Both the position numbers and the translations under genes were made by a program. Under the pieces are notes generated by a model. It saw only the letters and a list, made by a program, of their open reading frames with translations. It did not search any database and was not told the origin of the DNA. From Burkholderiaceae bacterium (GTDB lineage Bacteria; Pseudomonadota; Gammaproteobacteria; Burkholderiales; Burkholderiaceae_D), in NCBI GenBank assembly GCA_004298905.1, contig SCTK01000004.1, positions 124,001 through 188,000 on the forward strand: a stretch of DNA of 64,000 nt. The letters run 5' to 3'. Positions 15,787 through 24,006 of the stretch are shown here, piece after piece; the first letter of the stretch is position 1; every line of letters begins with the position of its first letter.

Positions 15787-16227
15787 ATGGATTCTGTACT
15801 GTATCCCGGCACACTGAATGAAGTGCTCAATCTCGTGCTGGCACTGGTGCTGGGCGCGGCGATCGGCGCCGAACGTCAGTTCCGCATGCATCCCGCAGGC
15901 TTGCATACCAATTCGCTGGTTTCGCTCGGCTCCGCAGCGTTTGTGATGGTCAGTGTCTTGACGCATCAGCAAGCCGACATGACGCGCGTGGCGGCGCAGG
16001 TGGTTTCCGGCGTCGGCTTTTTGTGCGCGGGGGTGATCTGGCACGAAGGCGTCACCGTGCGCGGCTTGAATACCGCTGCGACGGTCTGGTGTTCGGCGGC
16101 GGTGGGCGTGCTGGCTGGGCTGGGCTTCCGCAGCATGGCGGTGATCATGGCCTTGACCGTGCTCGCCGCCAACATCGTGCTGCATTATCTCGAACGCATC
16201 ACATCCTTCAGCAAGTGGCATGAATAA
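15787..16227 (+). CDS. MgtC/SapB-family inner-membrane protein
   Basis: This is a 146-residue hydrophobic protein with four or five predicted spans. It carries MgtC/SapB signatures: LGAAIGAERQFRMHPAGLHT, LVSLGSAAFVM, VVSGVGFLCAGVI and VRGLNTAATVWCSAAVGVLA. The C-terminal soluble domain of virulence MgtC is absent, so this is the short SapB-like form. The family is linked to magnesium limitation and control of ATP synthase in pathogens, but short members are mostly uncharacterised. The last eight bases overlap the next gene, suggesting joint translation. Confidence 0.85.
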   Translation: MDSVLYPGTLNEVLNLVLALVLGAAIGAERQFRMHPAGLHTNSLVSLGSAAFVMVSVLTHQQADMTRVAAQVVSGVGFLCAGVIWHEGVTVRGLNTAATVWCSAAVGVLAGLGFRSMAVIMALTVLAANIVLHYLERITSFSKWHE

Positions 16228-16591
16228 GCCCATCGAAATCAAATGGCTGGCCCAGCCGGAAGCGCATGACTATGCGGCCGCCGCCTCGTATTTGAGTCTG
16301 ATCTATCCGCAACAGACGGCAGCGCAATACGCCACGCAACTCAGCAGCGCGCCGATGACGGAGTTCAAGGCCAAGGATATTTTCCGAGCTTCAGGATTGC
16401 CCTTGCTCGGCCAGGATAATTTTCACGTGAAGAAAAATTTGGAGAAAATCCAGGATCACCAGCAACTCTCCCCCATTCTTCTAGTGCGCGATACGTCCAA
16501 CGGCAAGGTGATCATCGCCGACGGTTATCACCGCATGTGTTCGGTGTATGCGTTCAACGAAGACGCCATGATTCCCTGCAAGATCGTTTGA
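16220..16591 (+). CDS. Small ParB/sulfiredoxin-fold-like protein
   Basis: This is a 123-residue cytoplasmic protein of unknown function. The C-terminal half resembles a ParB N-terminal/sulfiredoxin-like domain: SPILLVRD, then VIIADGYHRMCSVYAF and PCKIV, the layout of the ParB-like ligand-binding fold (GxHR-type motif, here GYHR). No DNA-binding helix-turn-helix is present, so it is not a partition protein. The start overlaps the MgtC-like gene by eight bases. The function is unknown; the fold is suggested by motif layout only. Confidence 0.7.
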   Translation: MNKPIEIKWLAQPEAHDYAAAASYLSLIYPQQTAAQYATQLSSAPMTEFKAKDIFRASGLPLLGQDNFHVKKNLEKIQDHQQLSPILLVRDTSNGKVIIADGYHRMCSVYAFNEDAMIPCKIV

Positions 16592-16707
16592 GGTCTATCG
16601 CGGGAGCTGAGCCGACCGTAGCGGCTGGCTGCGTAAGGCCGAGAATGAAATGACGGCCTGTAGCGGACAGCTGTTGCGGGTCGGATCGAGCGACATGTTA
16701 GCCACCC

Positions 16708-17172
16708 TCACCATTCTCCGGGGCATGTAGGCTGTTTGCATTGTGCGTATCCCTCCAACTGCTTAACTCGGTCGCGAGTTAGCGTGGACAAACAAGACAG
16801 TTCAATCATTCCATGCCCCGATCCGCCTGACCACCCATCGCTTTCATAGTCGCAGGTTGCAGCGCGGAAAGCGAGCCATGCACGTTGTGCTTTGATGAGT
16901 TTCTTTTCCGCGCTTGTACCTTTGACATTCTTGAGAACTTCGCGATAGACATCGTTGAGGCGCAAGTCTTCAGCCCTGTTCTCATACGCCGCACAAATAG
17001 TCATTGATCGTGTAACCCCACTGTCACAGGCGTTGTAGTTTTCCCTTATCTCTTGATCCGATAAGCTACTGCTTTGCGAAAGAGCGCGAACGACACGCTC
17101 GTCAGGTTCGGCAGCTTGGGCGAAATTGCATAGCGCAAAAAGAACTGTCAAACAAAGTAGGAGGCTGCGCAT
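16708..17172 (-). CDS. LprI/DUF1311-family secreted protein
   Basis: This is a 154-residue protein with signal peptide RSLLLCLTVLFALCNFAQAA, expected to be periplasmic. The body has the DUF1311 (LprI-like) pattern: TICAAYENRAEDLRLNDVYR, then KKLIKAQRAWLAFRAATC and a late ELSCLSTLTRDRVKQLE, with conserved cysteines. LprI of Mycobacterium inhibits lysozyme, but most family members are untested. The frame is open 50 codons further upstream, into lipA, but the chosen ATG gives a clean signal peptide. It lies 16 bases downstream of lipA, so it may be cotranscribed with it. Confidence 0.8.
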   Translation of the reverse strand: MRSLLLCLTVLFALCNFAQAAEPDERVVRALSQSSSLSDQEIRENYNACDSGVTRSMTICAAYENRAEDLRLNDVYREVLKNVKGTSAEKKLIKAQRAWLAFRAATCDYESDGWSGGSGHGMIELSCLSTLTRDRVKQLEGYAQCKQPTCPGEW

Positions 17173-17188
17173 GGTGGCTAACGCGTGT

Positions 17189-18169
17189 TTACACCACACC
17201 CGCCTGATGCGCCTGTTCATCGGCGTGGTATGAACTGCGTACCATCGCACCGACCGCTGCATGACTGAAACCCATCTCGATGGCCTTCTCTTCAAACATC
17301 TTGAAGATGTCGGGGTGCACATAGCGGCGCACCGGGAGGTGCGAATTGCTGGGAGCGAGATACTGGCCGATGGTCAGCATGTCGATGTCGTGTTCGCGCA
17401 TGTCGCGCATCACTTGCAGAATTTCCTCGTCGGTTTCGCCCAGGCCGACCATCAGGCCGGATTTGGTCGGTACGCCGGGCACGCGTTGCTTGAATTCTTT
17501 CAACAACATCAATGAATGCGCATAGTCGGAACCGGGCCGCGCTTCCTTGTACAGACGTGGAATGGTTTCCATGTTGTGGTTCATCACATCCGGCGGTGCG
17601 GCTTCGAGAATTTCCAGTGCGCGCTCCATGCGGCCGCGAAAGTCCGGCACCAGCACTTCGATTTTTGTATTGGGTGACAGCTCACGCGTCTTGCGGATGC
17701 AGTCGACAAAATGCGCCGCGCCGCCGTCGCGCAGATCGTCGCGATCCACCGAGGTAATCACCACATAGTTCAGGCGCAGCGCAGCAATCGTTTTCGCCAG
17801 GTTGACTGGCTCGTCCTGATCGAGCGGATCGGGGCGGCCGTGGCCGACGTCGCAGAACGGGCAACGGCGCGTGCATTTGTCGCCCATGATCATGAAAGTG
17901 GCTGTGCCCTTGCCGAAGCATTCGCCAATGTTGGGACAGGAGGCTTCTTCGCACACCGTGTGCAAATTGTGCTCGCGCAGAATTTGCTTGATCTCGAAAA
18001 AGCGCGTCGACGAGGAACCGGCCTTGACGCGAATCCAGTCAGGCTTTTTCAGTTTTTCGGCCGGCACCACCTTGATCGGAATGCGCGATGTCTTCGCAGC
18101 GGATTTCTGTTTGGCGGTGGGATCGTAAGCGGGCGTTGCAGTGGCGTTGCTGTCGGTGGGTGCGGACAT
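17189..18169 (-). CDS. lipA: Lipoyl synthase
   Basis: This is a 326-residue radical-SAM enzyme that inserts two sulfurs into protein-bound octanoyl chains. Both iron-sulfur clusters are supported: the auxiliary set C73, C78, C84 in [12 protein letters not shown] and the radical-SAM set C99, C103, C106 in CTRRCPFC. Further motifs include [16 protein letters not shown] and the C-terminal [10 protein letters not shown] with the serine ligand of the auxiliary cluster. Length and domain order are normal. It follows lipB by 69 bases; the two act in sequence to make lipoate on the ACP-derived octanoyl pathway. Confidence 0.97.
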   Translation of the reverse strand: MSAPTDSNATATPAYDPTAKQKSAAKTSRIPIKVVPAEKLKKPDWIRVKAGSSSTRFFEIKQILREHNLHTVCEEASCPNIGECFGKGTATFMIMGDKCTRRCPFCDVGHGRPDPLDQDEPVNLAKTIAALRLNYVVITSVDRDDLRDGGAAHFVDCIRKTRELSPNTKIEVLVPDFRGRMERALEILEAAPPDVMNHNMETIPRLYKEARPGSDYAHSLMLLKEFKQRVPGVPTKSGLMVGLGETDEEILQVMRDMREHDIDMLTIGQYLAPSNSHLPVRRYVHPDIFKMFEEKAIEMGFSHAAVGAMVRSSYHADEQAHQAGVV

Positions 18170-18238
18170 GTTGCGTGTGTAAGCGCTTGTGGCGCAAAGG
18201 AAAATTTGTAAGGCGTAATTTTAAGCCAGAACGGGGCT

Positions 18239-18856
18239 TTATGCTGCCAACTGTTTTTGCAGCTCGGCGACCAGGCGCGTTCCGGCTTGTTGGACGGTGT
18301 CTTGAATGCGCAGAGTGCGCAGGTCAATCGTGCGCAGGTCTTCATAGCCGCAGGGATTGATATTGTCGAATGGTGACAGATCCATGTTCACATTGAGTGC
18401 CAGCCCGTGATAAGTGCATTGATTGCGCACCTTGATGCCAAGGGCAGCGATTTTGCATAGTTCGCCATTCACATCGACATACACGCCGGGCGCGCCTGCT
18501 TTGCGTTGTGCAGTGACGCCATACCCTTGTAACGTATCGATGATGGCTTGTTCGATTTTGTTGACCAGTTCGCGCACGAACAGCTTGCGGCGGCGCAGGT
18601 CGAGCAGCAGATAGATCACCAACTGGCCGGGGCCGTGGTAGGTGATCTGGCCGCCGCGATCCACCTGGACGACGGGAATGTCGGTATCGCGCAGCAGATG
18701 TTTGCGGTCACCCGCCAGCCCCAGTGTGTACACCGGTGGATGTTCGACGACCCAGAGTTCGTCCGGCGTGTCCGCCGTACGCGCATCGGTGAAAGATTGC
18801 ATCTGCGCGAAGCAGGGTTCGTAAGGCGTGAGACCGAGCTGACGGATGTTTAGCAT
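18239..18856 (-). CDS. lipB: Octanoyltransferase LipB
   Basis: This is a 205-residue enzyme that moves octanoyl from ACP to lipoyl domains. Visible motifs are [20 protein letters not shown], the GAPGVYV stretch, [10 protein letters not shown] with the catalytic Lys and [10 protein letters not shown] with the catalytic Cys. Length is typical. It sits between the DUF493 gene and lipA as in many proteobacteria, but a composite palindromic repeat of about 150 bases separates it from the DUF493 gene. Confidence 0.96.
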   Translation of the reverse strand: MLNIRQLGLTPYEPCFAQMQSFTDARTADTPDELWVVEHPPVYTLGLAGDRKHLLRDTDIPVVQVDRGGQITYHGPGQLVIYLLLDLRRRKLFVRELVNKIEQAIIDTLQGYGVTAQRKAGAPGVYVDVNGELCKIAALGIKVRNQCTYHGLALNVNMDLSPFDNINPCGYEDLRTIDLRTLRIQDTVQQAGTRLVAELQKQLAA

Positions 18857-18890
18857 CAGTGGCTTTCAAAATATCTGCGCGATGATATCG

Positions 18891-19043
18891 TTCCTCCCCC
18901 TTCAAGGGGAGTGCCGTGCATAACCTTTCGACTAAGCGCCAAACTACCGGCGCTAAGTCGCTGGTTAAGGTTAGGAGGGGGATGGGTCATGCGGGTGCAA
19001 TGGAAACCCATCCCCTCCCCAGCCCTCCCCTTGAAGGGGAGGG
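18891..19043. repeat. Composite palindromic element between the DUF493 gene and lipB
   Basis: Three inverted repeats are packed in about 150 bases. The outer parts CCCCCTTCAAGGGGA (about 18896-18910) and CCCTCCCCTTGAAGGGGAGGG (about 19023-19043) are self-complementary and share a core. Between them, CGACTAAGCGCC and GGCGCTAAGTCG (one mismatch), flanked by TAACCTT and AAGGTTA, form a second hairpin, and GATGGGT with ACCCATC a third. It looks like a small non-coding mobile or REP-like element inserted in the dacA-DUF493-lipB-lipA run. Confidence 0.7.
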
Positions 19044-19058
19044 TGAGAAATGGCTGCG

Positions 19059-19325
19059 CTATAAAACGACCGACACCAGCGGGTGCGAAGACAGCGCGCG
19101 ATACAGGTTGTCGAGTTGCTCGCGCGAGATGGCGCGGATGGTGCAGGTCAGACCGATGTAGTTGCCGCCTTTGCTGGGACGCATTTCCACCGTGGTGGCA
19201 TCGAAGTCGGGCGCATGCAGCAACACCAGCGCGACAATTTCCTGTGCGAACGCAGCCGTGTTCCGGCCCATGATCTTGAGCGGAAAGTCGGTGGGAAATT
19301 GCAGCGGGCTATCGGTGATTTCCAT
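19059..19325 (-). CDS. ybeD: DUF493 (YbeD-like) protein
   Basis: This is an 88-residue small alpha/beta protein of the YbeD/DUF493 family: FPTDFPLKIMGRN, then STHPL-like SSHPLVSVVL at the C-terminus and the Gly/Tyr stretch GGNYIGLTCTI. The structure of the family resembles the regulatory ACT-like fold, but the role is not firmly known; its steady linkage to lipB suggests a link with lipoylation. The frame is also open from a TTG at 19358 that overlaps dacA; the ATG at 19325 with AAAGGC upstream is preferred. Confidence 0.88.
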   Translation of the reverse strand: MEITDSPLQFPTDFPLKIMGRNTAAFAQEIVALVLLHAPDFDATTVEMRPSKGGNYIGLTCTIRAISREQLDNLYRALSSHPLVSVVL

Positions 19326-19345
19326 GTGCGCGCCTTTCGCCGGAA

Positions 19346-20494
19346 TTATTTCACCCAAAGTTTGATCGTATCCCAGGCGCGACCAAAAATGCCAGCCGGT
19401 GCGACATCTTCCAGTGCGGTAATCGGCAATTCCTGCAGCACCTTGTCGTCCAGCGAAAGAATCAGCTTGCCGACCACCTGTCCCTTGGACAGGGGCGCGA
19501 GCAATTTCTGCGGCAGCGCGAGTTGCGCTTTCAGCCGCGCGCCCGCGCCGTGCGGCACGGTGACATACAGGTCATGCGTGAAACCGAGCGGTACCGAATT
19601 GCTGGCACCTTTCCATACCTGCGGCGTGCTCACGGCTTGTTGCGCGGCATACAACTTCACCGCATCAAAATACTGATAGCCGAAGTTGAGCAGCTTCAAG
19701 CTCTCCTGCGTGCGCGCATCGTCGCTGTTGGTGCCCAGCACCACCGACAGCAAGCGGTGATCGCCGCGCTTGGCCGACGCAATCAAACAGAATCCGGCTG
19801 AATCGGTGTGCCCGGTTTTCAAGCCGTCCACCGTGGGGTCGAGACGCAGCAGGCGATTGCGGTTGGGTTGGCGGATATGGTTGTATTCAAATTCGTGTTC
19901 GGAATAGATCGAATAGAACTCGGGGAAATCGGCAATCAGACGCGTTGCCAGCACCGAGAGATCGCGTGCCGTGCTGACATGCTGCCGGTCGGGCAAGCCG
20001 GAGGGGTTGGTGAAACGCGTGTGGGTCAGACCCATGCGTTGCGCCTCGCGATTCATCAATTCGACAAACGCCGCTTCCGAGCCGCCCACCGTTTCCGCCA
20101 GCAACTGGGTGGCATCGTTGCCCGATTGCACAATCATGCCGTGCAATAAATCCTTGATTGCGACCGGCGTGCGCAGATCGAGAAACATGCGCGAACCGGA
20201 CATGGCGCGCGCAGTTTTTGACACGTTGACTTTTTGCTCCAGCGAAATGGTTTGCTGGCGCAGCGCCGCAAACACCAGATAGGCCGTCATCAATTTGGTC
20301 AGCGAAGCCGGTTCGACCGGCGCATCCGCGTCGCGCTCGGTGAGCACCTGGCCGCTATTGGTATCGAGCAGCAACCAGGCTTTGGCCGCCAGATCGGGGG
20401 CGGGAACTTGCGCTTGCGCCGTGCTCACGGCAAACAGCGAAGACAACAACAGACACCAGCAGGGGAGTACGCGGGAAACGGAAAACAAGGGCAT
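19346..20494 (-). CDS. dacA: D-alanyl-D-alanine carboxypeptidase (PBP5/6 type)
   Basis: This is a 382-residue low-molecular-weight penicillin-binding protein that trims the terminal D-Ala from peptidoglycan pentapeptides in the periplasm. A signal peptide ends near STAQAQ. The three active-site motifs are present: SLTK (in PASLTKLMTAY), SGN (in QSGNDATQ) and KTG (in LKTGHTDSAG). The C-terminal PBP5-type beta domain is followed by a short tail, FGRAWDTIKLWVK, fit for an amphipathic membrane anchor. It is the first gene of the run with the DUF493 gene, lipB and lipA. Confidence 0.95.
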   Translation of the reverse strand: MPLFSVSRVLPCWCLLLSSLFAVSTAQAQVPAPDLAAKAWLLLDTNSGQVLTERDADAPVEPASLTKLMTAYLVFAALRQQTISLEQKVNVSKTARAMSGSRMFLDLRTPVAIKDLLHGMIVQSGNDATQLLAETVGGSEAAFVELMNREAQRMGLTHTRFTNPSGLPDRQHVSTARDLSVLATRLIADFPEFYSIYSEHEFEYNHIRQPNRNRLLRLDPTVDGLKTGHTDSAGFCLIASAKRGDHRLLSVVLGTNSDDARTQESLKLLNFGYQYFDAVKLYAAQQAVSTPQVWKGASNSVPLGFTHDLYVTVPHGAGARLKAQLALPQKLLAPLSKGQVVGKLILSLDDKVLQELPITALEDVAPAGIFGRAWDTIKLWVK

Positions 20495-20553
20495 GGCAGA
20501 ACCTGAAGAGAACCTGGGGTGGAGCTGAAAATAAGCTAAAAAAAGCAGGGCAC

Positions 20554-20559
20554 ATTATA
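20554..20559 (-). promoter_or_regulatory. Candidate -10 box for dacA
   Basis: Read on the minus strand this is a perfect TATAAT about 60 bases ahead of the dacA start. No good -35 hexamer is seen at the normal distance, so it is a weak prediction. Confidence 0.35.
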
Positions 20560-20616
20560 CAAGTGGCCCTCGGTGGTTCTGCGCGCATCGCCCGCGCGCG
20601 ACACATCTTGCAACAA

Positions 20617-21279
20617 TCAAGCGGGGCTGCGCGTCGAATCGAGCAGAGAGAATTTCAAGGCATTGCTGACCAGCTCGCGGATGCGTGGCAGACGGCGGTG
20701 AAAGAAGTGATCGGCGCCGGGGATCAGGATGACCGGCAGTTCCTGCGGGCGCGCCCAGTCGAGCACATGGCTGAGCGGAATCGTTTCATCCAGTTCGCCG
20801 TGAATCATGAGTGTATTCGTGGGCACGTTCGGTACTTCAAAGCGGCCCAGCCCGAGGCCGACCAGAATCATTTGCAAGGGTTGCTTTCCGGCGGCGTGCA
20901 GACGTTGCGCCACCCGCGCCTGCACCGCGGCGCCAAAGGAAAAACCGGCCAGCACGAAGGGTGTGTTGCGCAACGCTTCATACTTCGACCACATCGCTTC
21001 GAGCGTGGCGAGCAGATCGTCCACCTCGCCATTGCCGGCATCGTGCACGCCCTCGGTCTTGCCCACGCCGCGAAAATTTGGCCGTACCGCAATAAAACCG
21101 CTTTGCACGCAGGCACGTGCCAGTGTTTGCGCTACCTTGTTATCCAGCGTGCCGCCGAACAGAGGGTGCGGATGCGCCACCAGCGCGATGCCAACAGCGG
21201 CTTGCTCCGGCGTGTCGATGGCAATTTCGATAGTGCCAACAGGACCGGGGATGGTGAGTTTTTGTGTATGAACGTTCAT
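20617..21279 (-). CDS. Alpha/beta hydrolase, COG2945-like
   Basis: This is a 220-residue cytoplasmic alpha/beta hydrolase. It shows HPHPLFGGTLDNKV near the N-terminus, NFRGVGKTEG, the nucleophile elbow GFSFGA (Ser), the acid region IHGELDETIPL and the catalytic His in PGADHFFHRRL. This is the pattern of the small hydrolases often found near the ferredoxin gene in betaproteobacteria. The substrate is unknown. A dispersed palindrome separates it from the upstream ferredoxin gene. Confidence 0.85.
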   Translation of the reverse strand: MNVHTQKLTIPGPVGTIEIAIDTPEQAAVGIALVAHPHPLFGGTLDNKVAQTLARACVQSGFIAVRPNFRGVGKTEGVHDAGNGEVDDLLATLEAMWSKYEALRNTPFVLAGFSFGAAVQARVAQRLHAAGKQPLQMILVGLGLGRFEVPNVPTNTLMIHGELDETIPLSHVLDWARPQELPVILIPGADHFFHRRLPRIRELVSNALKFSLLDSTRSPA

Positions 21280-21299
21280 GCGCGAAGATCAAAATCATG

Positions 21300-21378
21300 C
21301 GTCATTCCTGCGCAGGCAGGAATCCAGTGTCTTTCCAGGATTTAACGTCGCTGGGTTCCTGCCTGCGCAGGAACGACG
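21300..21378. repeat. Dispersed palindrome (CGTCATTCCTGCG family)
   Basis: CGTCATTCCTGCGCAGGCAG at the left and a near reverse complement, CTGCCTGCGCAGGAACGACG, at the right enclose about 40 bases with a further pair AATCCAG/CTGGGTT. This is the widespread intergenic form of sequences like GTCATTCCCGC..GCGGGAATGAC. It lies between the hydrolase and the ferredoxin gene and touches the ferredoxin stop codon. Confidence 0.85.
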
Positions 21379-21379
21379 T

Positions 21380-21688
21380 TTATATCTTCAAGCGCTCAAC
21401 CGGCACGCCTTTAACCAGATGCGAATCGATGATTTCGTCGATGTCGTGTCGATCGACATAGGTGTACCAGACATTGTCGGGATAGACCACCAGCACCGGG
21501 CCTTGATCGCAGCGATCCAGACAACCGGCCTTGTTGATGCGAATTTTTCCTTGCCCGTGCAGGCCCAGCGCTTTCATGCGTTCCTTGGCATAGGCTTGCA
21601 TTTCAGCGCTGTTGTGATTGGCGCAGCAGTTCTCGCCCGGCTCGCGCTGGTTCAGGCAGAAAAAAACATGGTGTTTGAAGTAGCTCAT
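21380..21688 (-). CDS. Thioredoxin-like [2Fe-2S] ferredoxin
   Basis: This is a 102-residue protein beginning SYFKHHVFFCLNQREPGENC and containing INKAGCLDRCDQGPVLVVYP, which supplies the four cluster cysteines (C-x8-C and C-x3-C) of the thioredoxin-fold ferredoxins. A fifth Cys follows the second ligand. The frame is open 21 codons upstream, but the chosen ATG gives the canonical N-terminus. Family members act as electron carriers with often unknown partners. It is transcribed in the same direction as the hydrolase downstream. Confidence 0.9.
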   Translation of the reverse strand: MSYFKHHVFFCLNQREPGENCCANHNSAEMQAYAKERMKALGLHGQGKIRINKAGCLDRCDQGPVLVVYPDNVWYTYVDRHDIDEIIDSHLVKGVPVERLKI

Positions 21689-21770
21689 GAACGCGATTAT
21701 AGCGAGGGGAGTGCAACGCCTACATTTCTGGTTCATCTGGTTTCTGTGCAAGTGCTCTGCGCCTTGCTCT

Positions 21771-21902
21771 CCTCGCCCGCATCAGCGGGAGAGGGGCCGG
21801 GGGTGAGGGAAAGCGATACCTGAACTGGCACTTCTTTGGAGCGCAGACCGTTGGCCCTCACCCGGCCCTGCGGGCCACCCTCTCCCGCTGATGCGGGCGA
21901 GG
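21771..21902. repeat. Dispersed palindrome (CTCTCCCGC family), copy 1
   Basis: Arms 21771-21795 and 21878-21902 are exact 25-base reverse complements. Inner matching blocks GGGTGAGGG (21801-21809) and CCCTCACCC (21855-21863) extend the pairing, and GGCCCTGCGGGCC forms a side hairpin. It fills the gap between the VanZ-like gene and the ferredoxin gene. A second copy of the same layout is at 32133-32281. Confidence 0.88.
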
Positions 21903-21908
21903 GTAACC

Positions 21909-23015
21909 TTATTTTTTCGCCCGATGCCGCAACAGATATACCAGCGCGGCGAAGGGCCAGAGGGCGGCGATCCACAAGGTGACACCGCTGAAATTGAGGA
22001 AGCGGCCGGGGTTCCACTCTTGCTGATTCGCTTCGGCGTAGATATTGGTCGGAATCAGATTGACCAGCAGCAGCGAAACGGTCAACGCCAGCAGAGCAAG
22101 GGTCTGACGTGTACGGCGCTGCCCGCCGATGAGCAGTGCCAGCAACACGCCGATGCCCAGACCATATTGCGCGGTGGGCGTGAGCCAGCCCAGCACGTCA
22201 TCCGCGTGGGTGAGCAGCACCTCGGAAAACGTTTTGCACAATAGCGTCAGGCCCGCCCAGAGCAGCAGCAAGCGCGCGCGTGGCGCCAGCGGACGCATCA
22301 ATGAAGTGAGCAGCCAGCAGCAGCCCGCCATCTGGGTGGCGGTGACCATGGCTTCCAGCGCGGGATAGAAGGTCAGCGGAATTTCGTACCACTGATTCAA
22401 GTTCAGCGGTTGATTGATCTGCTCGCCCAGCCAGTCGAGCACCGGCGTGGTCACATCGCCCAGACCGAGGATGAAAGTTTTGGGATACAGCAATGCCACC
22501 AGCCACAAACTCAGCAGCACGAGGGCGCCGCTGGCGTCGCGTTCAAACCAGCGCAGCCGCAGCGCGAGCAACACGCCACGATCAAGCAATGCGCTGGCGC
22601 GCGCGCGGGCGAGCAGGGCACCGGCCAGTGTGCCGACGCTGTTGCACAGCAGATCGAGATTCGACGGCACGCGTTGCGGCAGATAACTTTGCAAGGCTTC
22701 CATTCCCGCCGACACCGCCGTGCCCAGCAGCACGGTCAGCACCACCGCAGTCCAGCCGCGCAGCCGTGGATAGAACGCCAGCACCAGTAGAAAACCCAGC
22801 GGCACGTAGGCGAGCAGATTGAAGAAGATATCGAACTTGTCGATGTAGCGCTGCGGCGGCGCGGTTAGATAAGCCCAATGCGACAACCCCAGATCGCGCC
22901 AGCCGTGGAACGGGTGCAGGGAGCCGTACACCACCAGTCCGAGATACACCAGCGCGGCGTAACGCGAAAACGGAGAAGCGCGGCGTTGCCAGGGTTTGGT
23001 CGAATCGGTATTCAT
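21909..23015 (-). CDS. VanZ-like membrane protein
   Basis: This is a 368-residue integral membrane protein with about ten hydrophobic spans. The N-terminal part has the VanZ-like pattern: YAALVYLGLVVYGSLHPF, then DKFDIFFNLLAYVPLGFLL and NLLCNSVGTL-like LDLLCNSVGTLAGALL. The C-terminal half is a separate block of spans with little recognisable homology. VanZ-like domains are found in resistance clusters and widely elsewhere; their biochemical role is unsettled. The start at MNTDSTKP was chosen over an upstream ATG because the extra 21 residues are not hydrophobic or conserved in appearance. It is divergent from birA. Confidence 0.82.
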   Translation of the reverse strand: MNTDSTKPWQRRASPFSRYAALVYLGLVVYGSLHPFHGWRDLGLSHWAYLTAPPQRYIDKFDIFFNLLAYVPLGFLLVLAFYPRLRGWTAVVLTVLLGTAVSAGMEALQSYLPQRVPSNLDLLCNSVGTLAGALLARARASALLDRGVLLALRLRWFERDASGALVLLSLWLVALLYPKTFILGLGDVTTPVLDWLGEQINQPLNLNQWYEIPLTFYPALEAMVTATQMAGCCWLLTSLMRPLAPRARLLLLWAGLTLLCKTFSEVLLTHADDVLGWLTPTAQYGLGIGVLLALLIGGQRRTRQTLALLALTVSLLLVNLIPTNIYAEANQQEWNPGRFLNFSGVTLWIAALWPFAALVYLLRHRAKK

Positions 23016-23122
23016 GGGCCGATGGTTGCAGTGAGCCGCAGCGTGCGGCACGTCGCCGTATTCTACCGCTGACTGCATTTGCCGACTGTATTTCCGCGTG
23101 CCGCATGCAATAATTCCGCATC

Positions 23123-23959
23123 ATGGCCACGACCGATGTCTCTCCTCCCACCCTGTCCGCAGCGGCGCTACAAAAACTTTTGTCGCCGCTCGATGTGACG
23201 GTGGAGCTGGTTGCGCGCAGTGCCTCGACCAATACCGATTTGCTCACGCGCGCACGCAAGCGCAATCCGGATTTGCCACCGCAGGTGTTGCGCATTGCAT
23301 TGGAACAAACGGCCGGGCGCGGGCGCTTTGACCGGCAATGGGTGTCGCCCTCCGCGCAAGCGGCGCTGACGTTTTCCTATGGCATGCTGTGGCCGGAAGC
23401 GGCACAGAGTTTTGCCGGGTTGCCGCTGGTGGTGGGGTTGGCGCTGCAGCGCGCACTGGCAACGCTGGGCGCGCCGGTGCAACTCAAATGGCCCAACGAT
23501 GTCTTGTTTGCCGGGCGCAAACTGGCGGGTATCCTGGTGGAAAGTGTGATGCAGGGCGGCGCGGTATATGTCGTTATCGGCATCGGCTTGAATCTGGATT
23601 TGCCCAGCCATATCCGTTTGCAGATTGCCCAGCCGGTCGCCGATTTGCGCGAAGCTTTGCAAAGCAGTGCGGCGGCATTGGCCGAGGCCCCCGATTTTGC
23701 CCAGCAGATTTTGGCCGCCATCGTGCCGGAATTGCAGCGACACCTGCAGCAGTATCGCGCGCAGGGTTTTGCCGCGTTCAGCGCTGCATGGAATGCCGTG
23801 CACCTGTATCAGGACAAGCCGGTGCAATTGCTCGATGGCGCGACCGTCGTGGCCACCGGCATCGCGCGCGGTGTCGATGAATATGGACAACTGCTGATCG
23901 AAACCGCCAGTGGCATGCGGCGTTTGCGCAGTGGTGATATTTCATTGCGGCCCTTGTAA
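23123..23959 (+). CDS. birA: Biotin--[acetyl-CoA-carboxylase] ligase
   Basis: This is a 278-residue enzyme that activates biotin with ATP and attaches it to the biotin carrier protein of acetyl-CoA carboxylase. Motifs include EQTAGRGRFDRQW (the biotin and ATP loop), LKWPNDVLFAGRKLAGILVE with the catalytic Lys and the C-terminal small beta domain ending in LRSGDISLRPL. There is no N-terminal winged helix, so unlike E. coli BirA it should not repress the biotin operon. It is 47 bases ahead of coaX, in the same direction. Confidence 0.94.
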   Translation: MATTDVSPPTLSAAALQKLLSPLDVTVELVARSASTNTDLLTRARKRNPDLPPQVLRIALEQTAGRGRFDRQWVSPSAQAALTFSYGMLWPEAAQSFAGLPLVVGLALQRALATLGAPVQLKWPNDVLFAGRKLAGILVESVMQGGAVYVVIGIGLNLDLPSHIRLQIAQPVADLREALQSSAAALAEAPDFAQQILAAIVPELQRHLQQYRAQGFAAFSAAWNAVHLYQDKPVQLLDGATVVATGIARGVDEYGQLLIETASGMRRLRSGDISLRPL

Positions 23960-24006
23960 ACTTTGCGGGGCCGACAGAGAAAAAGAAGGGAAGGGGAGCA
24001 GCTGGA

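Noticed and set aside
16592-16707. GC-rich gap between the ParB-like and LprI-like genes
   Set aside because: No open frame with a start, hairpin with T run or promoter was convincing.
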